From contig JAISBC010000050.1 of NCBI GenBank assembly GCA_031266385.1, positions 1 through 16,826 on the forward strand: a DNA stretch of 16,826 nucleotides, written 5' to 3'. Source of the DNA: Holosporales bacterium. Its GTDB lineage: Bacteria > Pseudomonadota > Alphaproteobacteria > RUG11792. The notes below the pieces were generated by a model. That model was given only the letters and a program-made list of their open reading frames with translations, had not been told where the DNA came from and did not search any database. This document shows, one piece after another, positions 8,238 to 16,016 of the stretch. Numbering within the stretch: the stretch's first letter is position 1; every line of letters begins with the position of its first letter. A program made the position numbers and the translations under genes.

Positions 8238-11200
8238 CTAAATATCGACTTTATCTGGGTCTACCCCATGTGAAAATGAAACGTTCAAAGCCAGGGAGCG
8301 AAGTTCCTTCACCAGGACATTGAAGGATTCCGGTATCTCAGGATCTACCTTATTCTCTCCTCGAACTATGGATTCATAAACTTTAGTCCTACCCCTTGCA
8401 TCATCAGATTTAACGGTCAGCATCTCGCGCAGAACGTGAGCCGCACCATATCCTTCCAAGGCCCAAACTTCCATTTCTCCAAATCTCTGCCCACCAAATT
8501 GGGCCTTACCACCGAGGGGCTGCTGAGTGATGAGGCTGTATGGACCAACCGACCTGGCATGAATCTTATCATCAACGAGGTGATGAAGTTTGAGGATATA
8601 CTGATATCCAACGGTCACCTTTCTATCGAATGCCTCACCCGTACGACCATCATACAATATCACCTGTCCGGATCTATCGAGCCCAGCCTTCACGAGGAAT
8701 TTATCAATATCCTCGAGCTTTGCGCCATCGAATACGGGGCTCGCAACCGGAACTCCATTCCTCAAATTCGTTGCCAATTCCAGAAATTCGTCATCACTCA
8801 ATGCCTTAATATCACCGATATCCTCCTCATCTGCATAGGCATCCGTGACTTTTGCTCTCAGTTCGGTCAAATTAGCTTTATTCTCTCTATACCGATCCAG
8901 CATTCCTTGAATCTGCTCCCCCAGAGCGTGAGCCGCGGCCCCCAAATGAGTCTCCAGGATCTGTCCGACATTCATCCTCGAAGGTAATCCGAGCGGATTT
9001 AATATGATATCGACTGGAGTTCCATCTTCGAGGTATGGCATGTCCTCGACCGGAAGAATCCTCGAGACGACTCCTTTATTACCGTGGCGTCCGGCCATCT
9101 TATCTCCAGGCTGAATTTTCCGTTTATTAGCGACGAAAACTTTCACGAGCTTAAGGACTCCGGCCGGAAGGTCATCTCCCCTCCTCAGCTTGTAAACACT
9201 CTCCTCGAATATTTTCTGAATCTTATGTACCTTTTCGTCGAACTGCTTCACCAAAATGGAAATCGATTCCTGCATCTTTTCATCTTTAATTACGATCCCT
9301 TTCAGGCGATATAACGACAGACCATTGATCATCGAGGCGGTAATAGTTTTTCCCTCGGCATGTCCATCCAGACCAGATACCAAAACCTGCCCCAGTAATC
9401 TGTCATGCAAATGCTTGGAATAAGTCTGTTCTAAAATTTTTCTCTCGGAATCACGGTCATTAACTAAATCATCTATCAACTGCTTTTCGATCGCGAGGGC
9501 TCTATCATCCTTCTCGACTCCGCGTCTCATTAAAATCCTAACCTCGACGACGGTCCCGGAGACTCCGGGAGGAACCCTGAAAGAACTATCCTTAACATCC
9601 GCTGATTTTTCTCCGAATATCGCACGTAGCAGCTTTTCTTCCGGAGTCATCGGTGTCTCACCCTTCGGAGTCACTTTCCCCACCAAAATATCACCAGGAT
9701 TTACCTCGGCCCCAACATAAACTATTCCAGATTCATCTAAATTCCTCAGCGACTCTTCGGCAATACTCGGTAAATCCCTGGTGATTTCCTCATTTCCAAG
9801 CTTCGTATCACGGGCCATGATCTCGAAACTCTCGATATGAATCGATGTCAAAGTATCTTCTTTGACGACCCTTTCCGACAGGATGATCGAATCTTCGAAG
9901 CTATATCCATGCCACGACATGAAGGCGACCAACAGATTTCGACCGAGAGCAAGTTCCCCATTATCAGTTGCCGGGCCGTCGGCGATTATATCGCCAGCCT
10001 CAACCTTATCTCCGGTTTTTACGAGTGGTTTCTGATTGATACAAGTCCCCATATTCGAGCACTGAAATTTAGATAGCGAATAAACATCGGCGCCGGCATT
10101 ATCGATATCGGTTACTCTTACGACGATCCTCCTGGAATCGACATGATCAATGATTCCAGCCCTCTTCGCGACGACCGTAGCCCCAGAATCCTTCGCGATG
10201 ATAGTCTCCATTCCAGTTCCAACGAGGGGAGCCTCAGCCCTTAACAATGGAACGGCCTGGCGCTGCATGTTAGACCCCATCAAGGCCCTCGTCGCGTCAT
10301 CATTCTCGAGGAACGGAATAAGGGCTGCCGCCACGGAGACGACCTGTTTCGGAGAAATATCGATGAAAGATACGTCGGATTTTGGCCGGAGAACGACCTC
10401 CCCTGCCCTTCTACATACAACGAAGTCGTCCACAATGCAGCCCTTCTTGTCGACGGCAATCCCAGCCTGAGCCACAGAATATTTACATTCTTCTGTGGCC
10501 GTGAGATATACTATCTCATCAGTAACCCTCCCATCGATAACCCTCTTATACGGGCTTTCGATGAAACCATACTTATTGATTTTCGCGTATGATGCGAGAG
10601 AGTTTATAAGACCGATATTTTGACCCTCAGGGGTTTCGATCGGGCAAAGCCTAGAATAGTGTGTCGGGTGAACATCTCGTACCTCGAATCCGGCTCGTTC
10701 TCGAGACAATCCACCTGGCCCGAGGGCCGATAACCTCCTTTTGTGGGTGACTTCAGAAAGCGGATTCGTCTGATCCATAAACTGCGATAATTGTGATGAT
10801 ATGAAGAAATCCTTGATGGCAGTTATTAGGGGCTTAGCATTGATCAGATCGCTCGGGACGTAATTATCGATATCGGCCGTCGCCATCTTTTCCCGAACAT
10901 TTCGTTCTAATCGCAGCATCCCAATGCGGCACTGATTTTCGATGAGTTCTCCGACGGATCTGATTCTTCGATTACCCAAATTATCGATATCATCGATCTC
11001 TCCCCTACCCTCTTTCACGGCAAAAAGTAATTTAACGATAGCGATTAGATCCCTCTTTTGGAGGACTCCGACATCATCTGGAATATCAAGCCCAAGCCTA
11101 TCGTTCATTTTTGCACGCCCAACGACCGATAAATCGTAGCGATCCGGATCGAATATCGTTGCATTCAGAAGATCTTCTCCACCCGAGATGGTCGGCGTTT

Positions 11201-12416
11201 CTCCGGGCATTATCGATCTGTAAAATTCGATGAGTGCATCCTCTCTATTTAAACATTTCGAATGAGCGAATGTATTCAGCATGTATGGCCCGGCACTTCC
11301 ACTGCCGATCTGTAAAATATTGATTTTTTTGAGTGATGCTGATTTGATTACCTCCAATGTCGAGTCAGTAATTTCTTCCCCGGCCTCGAGATATATTTTC
11401 CCGGTTTCTTCATCGATTTGCTCGGTTGCTATATATCTACCGATCAACTCCTCATCCGTAATAAAAATTGTCTTGAGACCCGATGCTTCCAGCTGAGATA
11501 ATATGCGGGGAGTCAGCTTGTTATCCGCCCTCGCGACAACCTCTCTCGTAGAAGCATCGACTAAATCGTGGATTAGTCTTGTACCACGAAAATATTCCGA
11601 TTTAAACGCAGTCGTCCATCCATCTTTAATTTTCTTATATTCAACGATTTCATAAAAAGAACTCAGAATTTCTTCTTTAGACATTCCGGTGACACAATTT
11701 TGAGGAATTACATCTCCGGATTTCAATTTTTTCCGGTATGCTTCGGTTTCTTGGCTTTCTAGACACATAAAGAACGTCGAGGCCAAAACCTTTTTCCGGC
11801 GATCAATCCTAACGAACAGGACATCACGGTGATCGAATTCGAAGTCTATCCATGATCCGCGATACGGAATGACTCTGGCGGCGAAAAGAAACTTCCCAGA
11901 GGAATGAGTTTTCCCATTATCGTGATCGATAAAAACTCCAGGACTACGATGCATCTGAGAAACGATCACTCTTTCAATTCCATTAAAGATGAAGGTCCCA
12001 CGATCTGTCATCAATGGAACCTCTCCAAGATAGACATCTTGCTCCTTGATATCTCGTATGGATCTTGATGAAGTGGCAGAATCCACGTCCCAAATGACTA
12101 GCCTGAACTTCCCTTTAAGGGCCGACGAATAGGTTCCTCCACGCTGCCTACATTCCATCTCCGTGTATTTTGGATTTTCAAACGAATAGCCATGAAATTC
12201 TAGTTGTGATTTCCCGGCCGCATCTTTAACAGGAAAAAACGAACTAAATATGCCATATAGACCAGAATCTTCCATCTTATCCGGTGGAATTCCATACTGC
12301 AAAAAACTCTCGAAAGAGCTTCGCTGGAGTGCTATAAGATTTGGTAGTGGGGTCTTTTCTTTGATCCTCCCGAAAGACCTACGAAAACGCTTGCGACCTG
12401 TATACGATCTGATCAT
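8238..12416 (-). CDS. rpoB: DNA-directed RNA polymerase subunit beta
   Basis: Second largest RNA polymerase subunit, 1392 residues, complete, from ATG 12416 to TAG 8238. The rifampicin-pocket region is well conserved: SQLSQFMDQTNPLSE followed by THKRRLSALGPGGL at about 537-563 keeps the residues equivalent to E. coli Q513, D516, H526, R529 and S531. Residue 599 in TPEGQNIG is Gln where E. coli has Pro564; this may be lineage-typical. The C-terminal part has the conserved GGKAQFGGQRFGEMEVWALE stretch that contacts beta'. The ribosome binding site is weak (GGCGG). Expression probably depends on read-through of an attenuator-like hairpin between rplL and rpoB. Confidence 0.98.
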   Translation of the reverse strand: MIRSYTGRKRFRRSFGRIKEKTPLPNLIALQRSSFESFLQYGIPPDKMEDSGLYGIFSSFFPVKDAAGKSQLEFHGYSFENPKYTEMECRQRGGTYSSALKGKFRLVIWDVDSATSSRSIRDIKEQDVYLGEVPLMTDRGTFIFNGIERVIVSQMHRSPGVFIDHDNGKTHSSGKFLFAARVIPYRGSWIDFEFDHRDVLFVRIDRRKKVLASTFFMCLESQETEAYRKKLKSGDVIPQNCVTGMSKEEILSSFYEIVEYKKIKDGWTTAFKSEYFRGTRLIHDLVDASTREVVARADNKLTPRILSQLEASGLKTIFITDEELIGRYIATEQIDEETGKIYLEAGEEITDSTLEVIKSASLKKINILQIGSGSAGPYMLNTFAHSKCLNREDALIEFYRSIMPGETPTISGGEDLLNATIFDPDRYDLSVVGRAKMNDRLGLDIPDDVGVLQKRDLIAIVKLLFAVKEGRGEIDDIDNLGNRRIRSVGELIENQCRIGMLRLERNVREKMATADIDNYVPSDLINAKPLITAIKDFFISSQLSQFMDQTNPLSEVTHKRRLSALGPGGLSRERAGFEVRDVHPTHYSRLCPIETPEGQNIGLINSLASYAKINKYGFIESPYKRVIDGRVTDEIVYLTATEECKYSVAQAGIAVDKKGCIVDDFVVCRRAGEVVLRPKSDVSFIDISPKQVVSVAAALIPFLENDDATRALMGSNMQRQAVPLLRAEAPLVGTGMETIIAKDSGATVVAKRAGIIDHVDSRRIVVRVTDIDNAGADVYSLSKFQCSNMGTCINQKPLVKTGDKVEAGDIIADGPATDNGELALGRNLLVAFMSWHGYSFEDSIILSERVVKEDTLTSIHIESFEIMARDTKLGNEEITRDLPSIAEESLRNLDESGIVYVGAEVNPGDILVGKVTPKGETPMTPEEKLLRAIFGEKSADVKDSSFRVPPGVSGTVVEVRILMRRGVEKDDRALAIEKQLIDDLVNDRDSERKILEQTYSKHLHDRLLGQVLVSGLDGHAEGKTITASMINGLSLYRLKGIVIKDEKMQESISILVKQFDEKVHKIQKIFEESVYKLRRGDDLPAGVLKLVKVFVANKRKIQPGDKMAGRHGNKGVVSRILPVEDMPYLEDGTPVDIILNPLGLPSRMNVGQILETHLGAAAHALGEQIQGMLDRYRENKANLTELRAKVTDAYADEEDIGDIKALSDDEFLELATNLRNGVPVASPVFDGAKLEDIDKFLVKAGLDRSGQVILYDGRTGEAFDRKVTVGYQYILKLHHLVDDKIHARSVGPYSLITQQPLGGKAQFGGQRFGEMEVWALEGYGAAHVLREMLTVKSDDARGRTKVYESIVRGENKVDPEIPESFNVLVKELRSLALNVSFSHGVDPDKVDI

Positions 12417-12452
12417 ACCGCCAAATACCTTCCAAAAAGTAATCTACCAGAC

Positions 12453-12487
12453 AAAAAAGAAACATCGGCGAGTCATTTCGACCCGCC
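12453..12487 (-). terminator. attenuator-like hairpin between rplL and rpoB
   Basis: On the minus strand, GGCGGGTC and GACTCGCC form an 8-bp stem (one G-U pair) with a 5-nt GAAAT loop at 12467-12487. A T-rich stretch ending in six T (12453-12458) starts after a short gap. The gap makes it an imperfect intrinsic terminator. This fits partial termination that lowers rpoBC transcription relative to the ribosomal protein genes, as known for E. coli. Confidence 0.6.
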
Positions 12488-12500
12488 AGCATTCGATTAC

Positions 12501-12881
12501 TTACTTGATCGAAACCTTGGCTCCGGCCGCCTCAAGCTGCTTCTTAATCTTCTCGGCTTCGTCCTTCGAGACACCACTCTTGACGACCTTCGGAGCTCCT
12601 TCTACGAGCTCTTTGGCCTCTTTCAGCCCTAGATCTGGAACGATAGCACGAACCTCCTTGATGACATTGATCTTGCTAGATCCAGCCTCATCGAGGGAAA
12701 CGTCAAATTCAGTCTTCTCCTCCTCGGCGGCGGCAGCGGGAACTCCAGCCGCCGGTCCTGCGACCGCTACGGCCGCCGCCGCACTGACTCCCCATTTTTC
12801 CTCGAGTAACTTGGAAAGCTCCGCCGCCTCAAGAACCGTCAAATTCGACAACTCTTCTACTATTTTCTCTAAATTAGCCAT
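12501..12881 (-). CDS. rplL: 50S ribosomal protein L7/L12
   Basis: Stalk protein that recruits translation GTPases to the ribosome, 126 residues, normal length. It has an N-terminal dimerisation domain (KIVEELSNLTVLEAAELSKL), an Ala/Pro/Gly hinge at about 35-53, and the globular C-terminal domain with KINVIKEVRAI and GLKEAKELVEGAP. A good AAGGAG-containing ribosome binding site lies upstream of ATG 12881. It follows rplJ by 32 bp, and both are probably controlled together by the L10 leader. Confidence 0.98.
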   Translation of the reverse strand: MANLEKIVEELSNLTVLEAAELSKLLEEKWGVSAAAAVAVAGPAAGVPAAAAEEEKTEFDVSLDEAGSSKINVIKEVRAIVPDLGLKEAKELVEGAPKVVKSGVSKDEAEKIKKQLEAAGAKVSIK

Positions 12882-12913
12882 TATCCTTTCACTCCTTCTA
12901 TCAAAAAAAACTG

Positions 12914-13417
12914 CTAACCCTTTGCAGCAACAACTCTCGCGACTCTCGCCGATGGCTCCTTGATCGTCCTAACGATTTTAGAAGCATTCGCCGTCAATAG
13001 ACCGATTATCTTGGCCCTGAGCTCATCCTGAGATGGCAACGCAGCCAATGACTTGATGACGTCCTTCGAAATGACCTTTCCATCCATCACCCCTCCCAAA
13101 ACCGACAATCTCTCATTCGATTTTATGAAGTCGTATATCGCCTTAGCGAGAGCGACCGGATCATTCGAATAGGCCAAACCAGTCGGCCCATTAAAATAAT
13201 CGGAAATGACCTCCAACGCTGAATCCTTTATTGCTATGCGAGCTAGGGTATTCTTCATCACCTTGAAATTGGCCTCTGCTTCCCGAATGCCGCGACGAAG
13301 CCTGGTCATCTCCTCGACCGTTATCCCGGAAGTCCTATCCACGGCGACGACGATCGAAGACCCGAGCAACTCATCTCGCATTTGAGATACGAAAGACTCT
13401 TTTTCCAATCGTTTCAT
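12914..13417 (-). CDS. rplJ: 50S ribosomal protein L10
   Basis: Anchors L7/L12 dimers to the ribosome and usually represses its own operon by binding the mRNA leader. It is 167 residues, normal length. Recognisable stretches are VVAVDRTSGITVEEMTRLRR, KVMKNTLARIA and FNGPTGLAYSNDPVALAK. The C-terminal helix that would carry L12 dimers ends in AKIVRTIKEPSARVARV. GAGGAG lies 11 bp upstream of ATG 13417. The 187-bp gap before it is the longest inside the cluster and holds two hairpins and a possible small ORF. Confidence 0.97.
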   Translation of the reverse strand: MKRLEKESFVSQMRDELLGSSIVVAVDRTSGITVEEMTRLRRGIREAEANFKVMKNTLARIAIKDSALEVISDYFNGPTGLAYSNDPVALAKAIYDFIKSNERLSVLGGVMDGKVISKDVIKSLAALPSQDELRAKIIGLLTANASKIVRTIKEPSARVARVVAAKG

Positions 13418-13442
13418 ACGAACTCTATCTCCTCGACAAATT

Positions 13443-13507
13443 ACAGAAGGAGTTAACTAATTTCACTTCTTCTGTCTACTGCGGGGTTTATTGACAGTAC
13501 CCGCAGT
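13443..13507 (-). promoter_or_regulatory. putative L10 mRNA leader (autoregulatory)
   Basis: Two hairpins precede rplJ on the minus strand. One is an 8-bp perfect stem ACTGCGGG/CCCGCAGT (arms 13500-13507 and 13478-13485). The other is an 11-bp stem with one G-U pair (arms 13465-13475 and 13443-13453, 11-nt loop). Neither is followed by a T-run, so they are not terminators. The position matches the known L10/L12-binding leader, but I have not matched the covariance model. Confidence 0.5.
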
Positions 13508-13585
13508 CTCCGACAAATGCGTTCCTACTTTTATATTTTCCAACGCACCGACCTTATGGAGAGCCTTAAAACACGCATCATCCAT
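13463..13585 (-). CDS. possible 40-residue ORF between rplA and rplJ
   Basis: A short frame starts at ATG 13585 and ends at TGA 13463, reading MDDACFKALHKVG... to ...NKPRSRQKK. GAGAGGAA lies five bases upstream, a better ribosome binding site than those of several neighbours. An alternative ATG five codons upstream is in frame. The product is basic at the C-terminus and resembles nothing I know. Its 3' half runs through both leader hairpins and stops 45 bp before rplJ, so its translation would unfold them. It could be a real small protein, a leader peptide coupling rplA to rplJ, or chance. Confidence 0.35.
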   Translation of the reverse strand: MDDACFKALHKVGALENIKVGTHLSETAGTVNKPRSRQKK

Positions 13586-13604
13586 AAAATTTCCTCTCAT
13601 TTTT

Positions 13605-14288
13605 TTAATCCAATGCAAAGATCAATCCGGCCCCCATCGTCGAGCTCAGCACCATCTTCTTCAGATAATGCCCCTTTAGACCCGATGGTTTCGCCTTCAA
13701 GATAGCATCGATCAGCGTCTTAACGTTTTCCACGATTTGCTCCTGAGAAAAGCTAGCCTTTCCGACGCCGGCATGAACGATCCCATTCTTCTCAGATCGA
13801 TATTCAATCTGCCCCCCTTTGACGTTTTTGATGGCCGAGACCACATCCTGAGTTACTGTACCAAGTTTTGGGTTCGGCATCAAACCTTTCGGACCCAGAA
13901 TCTTTCCGACCCGCCCAACTAGGGGCATCAGATCGGGGGTCGCGATACACCTATCGAATGGCATATCCCCCTTTTGAATCATATCGACGAGATCCTCAGC
14001 TCCGACGACCTCGGCCCCGGCATTCTTAGCATCCTCGGCCTTTTGATCCTTCGCGAAAACGGCGACACGGTATGTCTTCCCAGTACCATGCGGCAGATTC
14101 ACGACACTCCTAACGTTCTGCTCTGGCTTCTTCGTATCGATCCCGAGCATGACACAAACCTCAATCGTTTCATCGAATTTCGAGGTCGCAGATTTCTTGA
14201 TGATGGCGACGGCATCGGCCAATGAATATACCTTCTCCAAATCCAGATCTTTTTTAATATTTTTCAGTCTCTTTCCGTGATATGCCAT
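13605..14288 (-). CDS. rplA: 50S ribosomal protein L1
   Basis: Large-subunit protein of the L1 stalk that helps release deacylated tRNA and often represses the rplK-rplA message. About 227 residues from ATG 14288. Conserved stretches are YHGKRLKNIKKDLDLEK, VNLPHGTGKTYRVAVFA, ILGPKGLMPNPKLGTVT and SSTMGAGLIF at the C-terminus. The frame also opens four codons earlier at a TTG (14300) that overlaps the rplK stop. GAGAGG five bases before the ATG supports the shorter start. Confidence 0.97.
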   Translation of the reverse strand: MAYHGKRLKNIKKDLDLEKVYSLADAVAIIKKSATSKFDETIEVCVMLGIDTKKPEQNVRSVVNLPHGTGKTYRVAVFAKDQKAEDAKNAGAEVVGAEDLVDMIQKGDMPFDRCIATPDLMPLVGRVGKILGPKGLMPNPKLGTVTQDVVSAIKNVKGGQIEYRSEKNGIVHAGVGKASFSQEQIVENVKTLIDAILKAKPSGLKGHYLKKMVLSSTMGAGLIFALD

Positions 14289-14296
14289 GATCCCTC

Positions 14297-14731
14297 TCAA
14301 TCCTCCACAACTTCGACGCCCATCGACGTCGCCGAACCGATCACCATCCTGCTGGCGGCCTCTAGGTCATTCGCGTTCAGATCCTGCATCTTCAGTTTTG
14401 CAATCTCTAAAACCTGAGCCTTCGTTATCTTCGCGACGCACGGGGTAATCCCGGTCTTCTGAGAACCACTCGTGATATTCGCTGCCTTTTTTATGAAATA
14501 TGTCATCGGCGGAGTTTTCATTATGAACGTAAAACTCTTATCGGCGAAGGCAGTGATTACGACGGGGGTCGGTATGCCGGGCTCCATCGACTGAGTCTTC
14601 GCATTGAATGCTTTGCAGAATTCCATGATATTCAACCCCTTCTGGGCCAAGGCCGGCCCGATCGGCGGTGATGGATTCGCCTTACCAGACGGAATCTGGA
14701 GTTTTATATATCCAACAACTTTTTTTGCCAT
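14297..14731 (-). CDS. rplK: 50S ribosomal protein L11
   Basis: Protein of the GTPase-associated centre that binds 23S rRNA, 144 residues, normal length. The N-terminal domain carries KLQIPSGKANPSPPIGPAL, with the conserved proline-rich loop, and GLNIMEFCKAFNA. The C-terminal domain has FIMKTPPMTYFIKKAA. It starts at ATG 14731, with GGAG 11 bp upstream and a second GGAGG farther upstream. It follows nusG after 74 bp and precedes rplA by 8 bp. Confidence 0.97.
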   Translation of the reverse strand: MAKKVVGYIKLQIPSGKANPSPPIGPALAQKGLNIMEFCKAFNAKTQSMEPGIPTPVVITAFADKSFTFIMKTPPMTYFIKKAANITSGSQKTGITPCVAKITKAQVLEIAKLKMQDLNANDLEAASRMVIGSATSMGVEVVED

Positions 14732-14805
14732 TTTTTACCAGTCTCCTAAACTACCTCCGTGGTACAATCAACCAAAATGACCAAATCTCCCACAGAAGAA
14801 AAAAA

Positions 14806-15354
14806 CTACACCTTAACGACCTGCGCATAATCCAGGGCTATCGGAGTAGCCCTCCCGAAGATCATGACAGAAACCTTGAGTCTCTGCTTCTCATCCTCGA
14901 TTTCTTCGACGAATCCAGAGAACGATGCGAACGGGCCATCCAAGACCTTCACCTGATCCCCAACTTCGTAAGAAATCGTATTCCTCGGGCTCTCCATAGC
15001 ATCCTGGACCTGTTTCAGGATTCTATCGACCTCGGTCTGGCTAATCGGGCTGGGCTTCCCCTTAGAACCGAGAAAACCAGAAACCTTCGGGACACTTCGA
15101 ATCACACGAAGCACATCATCATCGAGCTTTAACCTGGCCAGAATATATCCAGGAAAATATTTCCGATCGACCTTGATCTTTTCGCCACCCTTAACCTCGA
15201 TCACTTCCTCGGTCGGGATCAGCAGCTCCTCGAACTTCTCTTCGACCCCATTCTTTGCGGCCTGCTCTTTGATGAGCTGAACGACCTTACGTTCCGATCC
15301 GGAATAAACGTTGATCACGTACCATTTCGTATCGTCAACTATCGTCGTCGCCAC
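14806..15354 (-). CDS. nusG: transcription termination/antitermination protein NusG
   Basis: RNA polymerase elongation factor that also links to Rho or the ribosome. The NGN domain begins at KWYVINVYSGSERKV and includes KYFPGYILARLKLDD. The C-terminal KOW domain has GDQVKVLDGPFASFSGFVEE. The frame opens at GTG 15363, overlapping the secE stop, but AGGAAGG at 15363-15369 would then touch the start. GTG 15354 has the same site eight bases upstream, so I chose it (182 residues). It is tightly linked to secE, the usual arrangement. Confidence 0.96.
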   Translation of the reverse strand: MATTIVDDTKWYVINVYSGSERKVVQLIKEQAAKNGVEEKFEELLIPTEEVIEVKGGEKIKVDRKYFPGYILARLKLDDDVLRVIRSVPKVSGFLGSKGKPSPISQTEVDRILKQVQDAMESPRNTISYEVGDQVKVLDGPFASFSGFVEEIEDEKQRLKVSVMIFGRATPIALDYAQVVKV

Positions 15355-15359
15355 GGGGA

Positions 15360-15563
15360 TCACCTTCCTATTATGAAATGGACGAGCTTATAGGCCGCCG
15401 TATCGACGACACTGAAGAACAGGGCGGCCATCACGGCCATCACGAAAACGACGATCGTCGTGATAATGATCTCTTTTCTAGACGGCCAAGTTACCTTATC
15501 CAGTTCCTGGCGAACATCCGCTATGAAGGCCAATCCCCTGGCAATAGCGCCTTTTTCATTCAT
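15360..15563 (-). CDS. secE: preprotein translocase subunit SecE
   Basis: Small essential subunit of the SecYEG channel in the inner membrane, 67 residues, typical of the short single-span form. The cytoplasmic amphipathic part contains VRQELDKVTWPSRKEI with the conserved WPSR. It is followed by one hydrophobic span from about residue 32 to 60. It lies between tRNA-Trp and nusG, the standard bacterial order. Confidence 0.95.
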   Translation of the reverse strand: MNEKGAIARGLAFIADVRQELDKVTWPSRKEIIITTIVVFVMAVMAALFFSVVDTAAYKLVHFIIGR

Positions 15564-15610
15564 TCAAAAAAGTTCCTCATATACATGTGACCGGAGAGGG
15601 CTCGATCCAC

Positions 15611-15687
15611 TGGCAGGAGCAGAGGGACTCGAACCCCCAACCGCCGGTTTTGGAGACCGGAACTCTACCAAATTGAGCTATACTCCT
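15611..15687 (-). tRNA. trnW: tRNA-Trp (CCA anticodon)
   Basis: On the minus strand the acceptor arm AGGAGTA pairs with TGCTCCT (one G-U). The anticodon arm is CCGGT-CTCCAAA-ACCGG with anticodon CCA, and the T arm contains GGTTCGAGTCC. A discriminator G and an encoded 3' CCA (15611-15613) follow. Its place just before secE is the usual one. Confidence 0.97.
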
Positions 15688-15703
15688 AACGCTACGACCT
15701 ACG

Positions 15704-15712
15704 ATTGTAGCA
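15704..15712 (-). promoter_or_regulatory. extended -10 promoter for the tRNA-Trp/secE transcript
   Basis: On the minus strand, TGC followed by TACAAT (extended -10, 15704-15712) lies 16 bp upstream of the tRNA 5' end. I see no good -35 at 17-18 bp, which fits an extended -10 promoter. It probably drives tRNA-Trp and secE, and perhaps the genes beyond. Confidence 0.5.
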
Positions 15713-15876
15713 CAAAATCTCCTCGAGTCATCACATATCTTGACTTGCTTGCTCAAAAATCCATTATTCTCTCTATATTCCTTTCTATACATCATCAGAA
15801 ATTAAGTTGATCTGGCCTATACTAGAACTCTCCTCTATAAGGAAGTAGAATTAGAGAATGTAAACGCTCTGACAGA

Positions 15877-15918
15877 CGGCGGGCTGGCGCTTTTAGCGCC
15901 ACGCCCCAGAGCCCGCCG
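15877..15918. repeat. GC-rich nested palindrome
   Basis: A perfect 9-bp outer stem (15877-15885 with 15910-15918) encloses a 7-bp inner hairpin TGGCGCT-TTT-AGCGCCA (15885-15901), sharing one base at the junction. GCTCTG (15866-15871) can also pair with CAGAGC (15907-15912), which would compete with the outer stem. No T-run follows on either strand, so it is not a standard terminator. It could be a structured RNA or a REP-like palindromic element. Confidence 0.7.
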
Positions 15919-15999
15919 CCTAGAAATTCTTTGGCTTAAACCGTTTCGCTCTTTTACTAATTTTAAATAATAAAGAGCTATGATAATTATAGAAATATT

Positions 16000-16006
16000 G
16001 GGGAGG
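16000..16006 (+). promoter_or_regulatory. strong ribosome binding site of cassette gene 1
   Basis: GGGGAGG ends 10 bases before ATG 16017. The same motif at 16685-16691 ends exactly 10 bases before TTG 16702 in copy 2. This fixes the start codon in both copies. Confidence 0.8.
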
Positions 16007-16016
16007 ATATATTTTT

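Larger units (their letters stand above)
15688..16016. other. gene-free region between tRNA-Trp and the cassette genes
   Basis: About 330 bp with no convincing coding frame. It contains the tRNA promoter at its left edge, a GC-rich nested palindrome (15877-15918), a 7-bp inverted repeat with a 17-nt loop (15948-15978), and the start of the cassette repeat (from 15990). Apart from the palindrome it is AT-rich. I found no confident promoter for the + strand gene at 16017. Confidence 0.6.

Noticed and set aside
8436..8987. 183-codon open frame on the + strand
   Set aside because: Antisense to the conserved C-terminal part of rpoB with no recognisable protein features.
12250..12963. 237-codon open frame on the + strand
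   Set aside because: It runs antisense across the rpoB start, rplL and the rplJ end; its Ser/Ala-rich sequence mirrors the L7/L12 hinge codons.
13443..13507. Leader hairpins before rplJ as a terminator
   Set aside because: Neither stem is followed by a T-run, and the position fits an L10-binding leader better.
15577..15795. 72-codon minus-strand frame over the tRNA region
   Set aside because: It reads through the tRNA-Trp gene, which explains the sequence there fully.
15877..15918. Nested palindrome as an intrinsic terminator
   Set aside because: No T-run follows on either strand.
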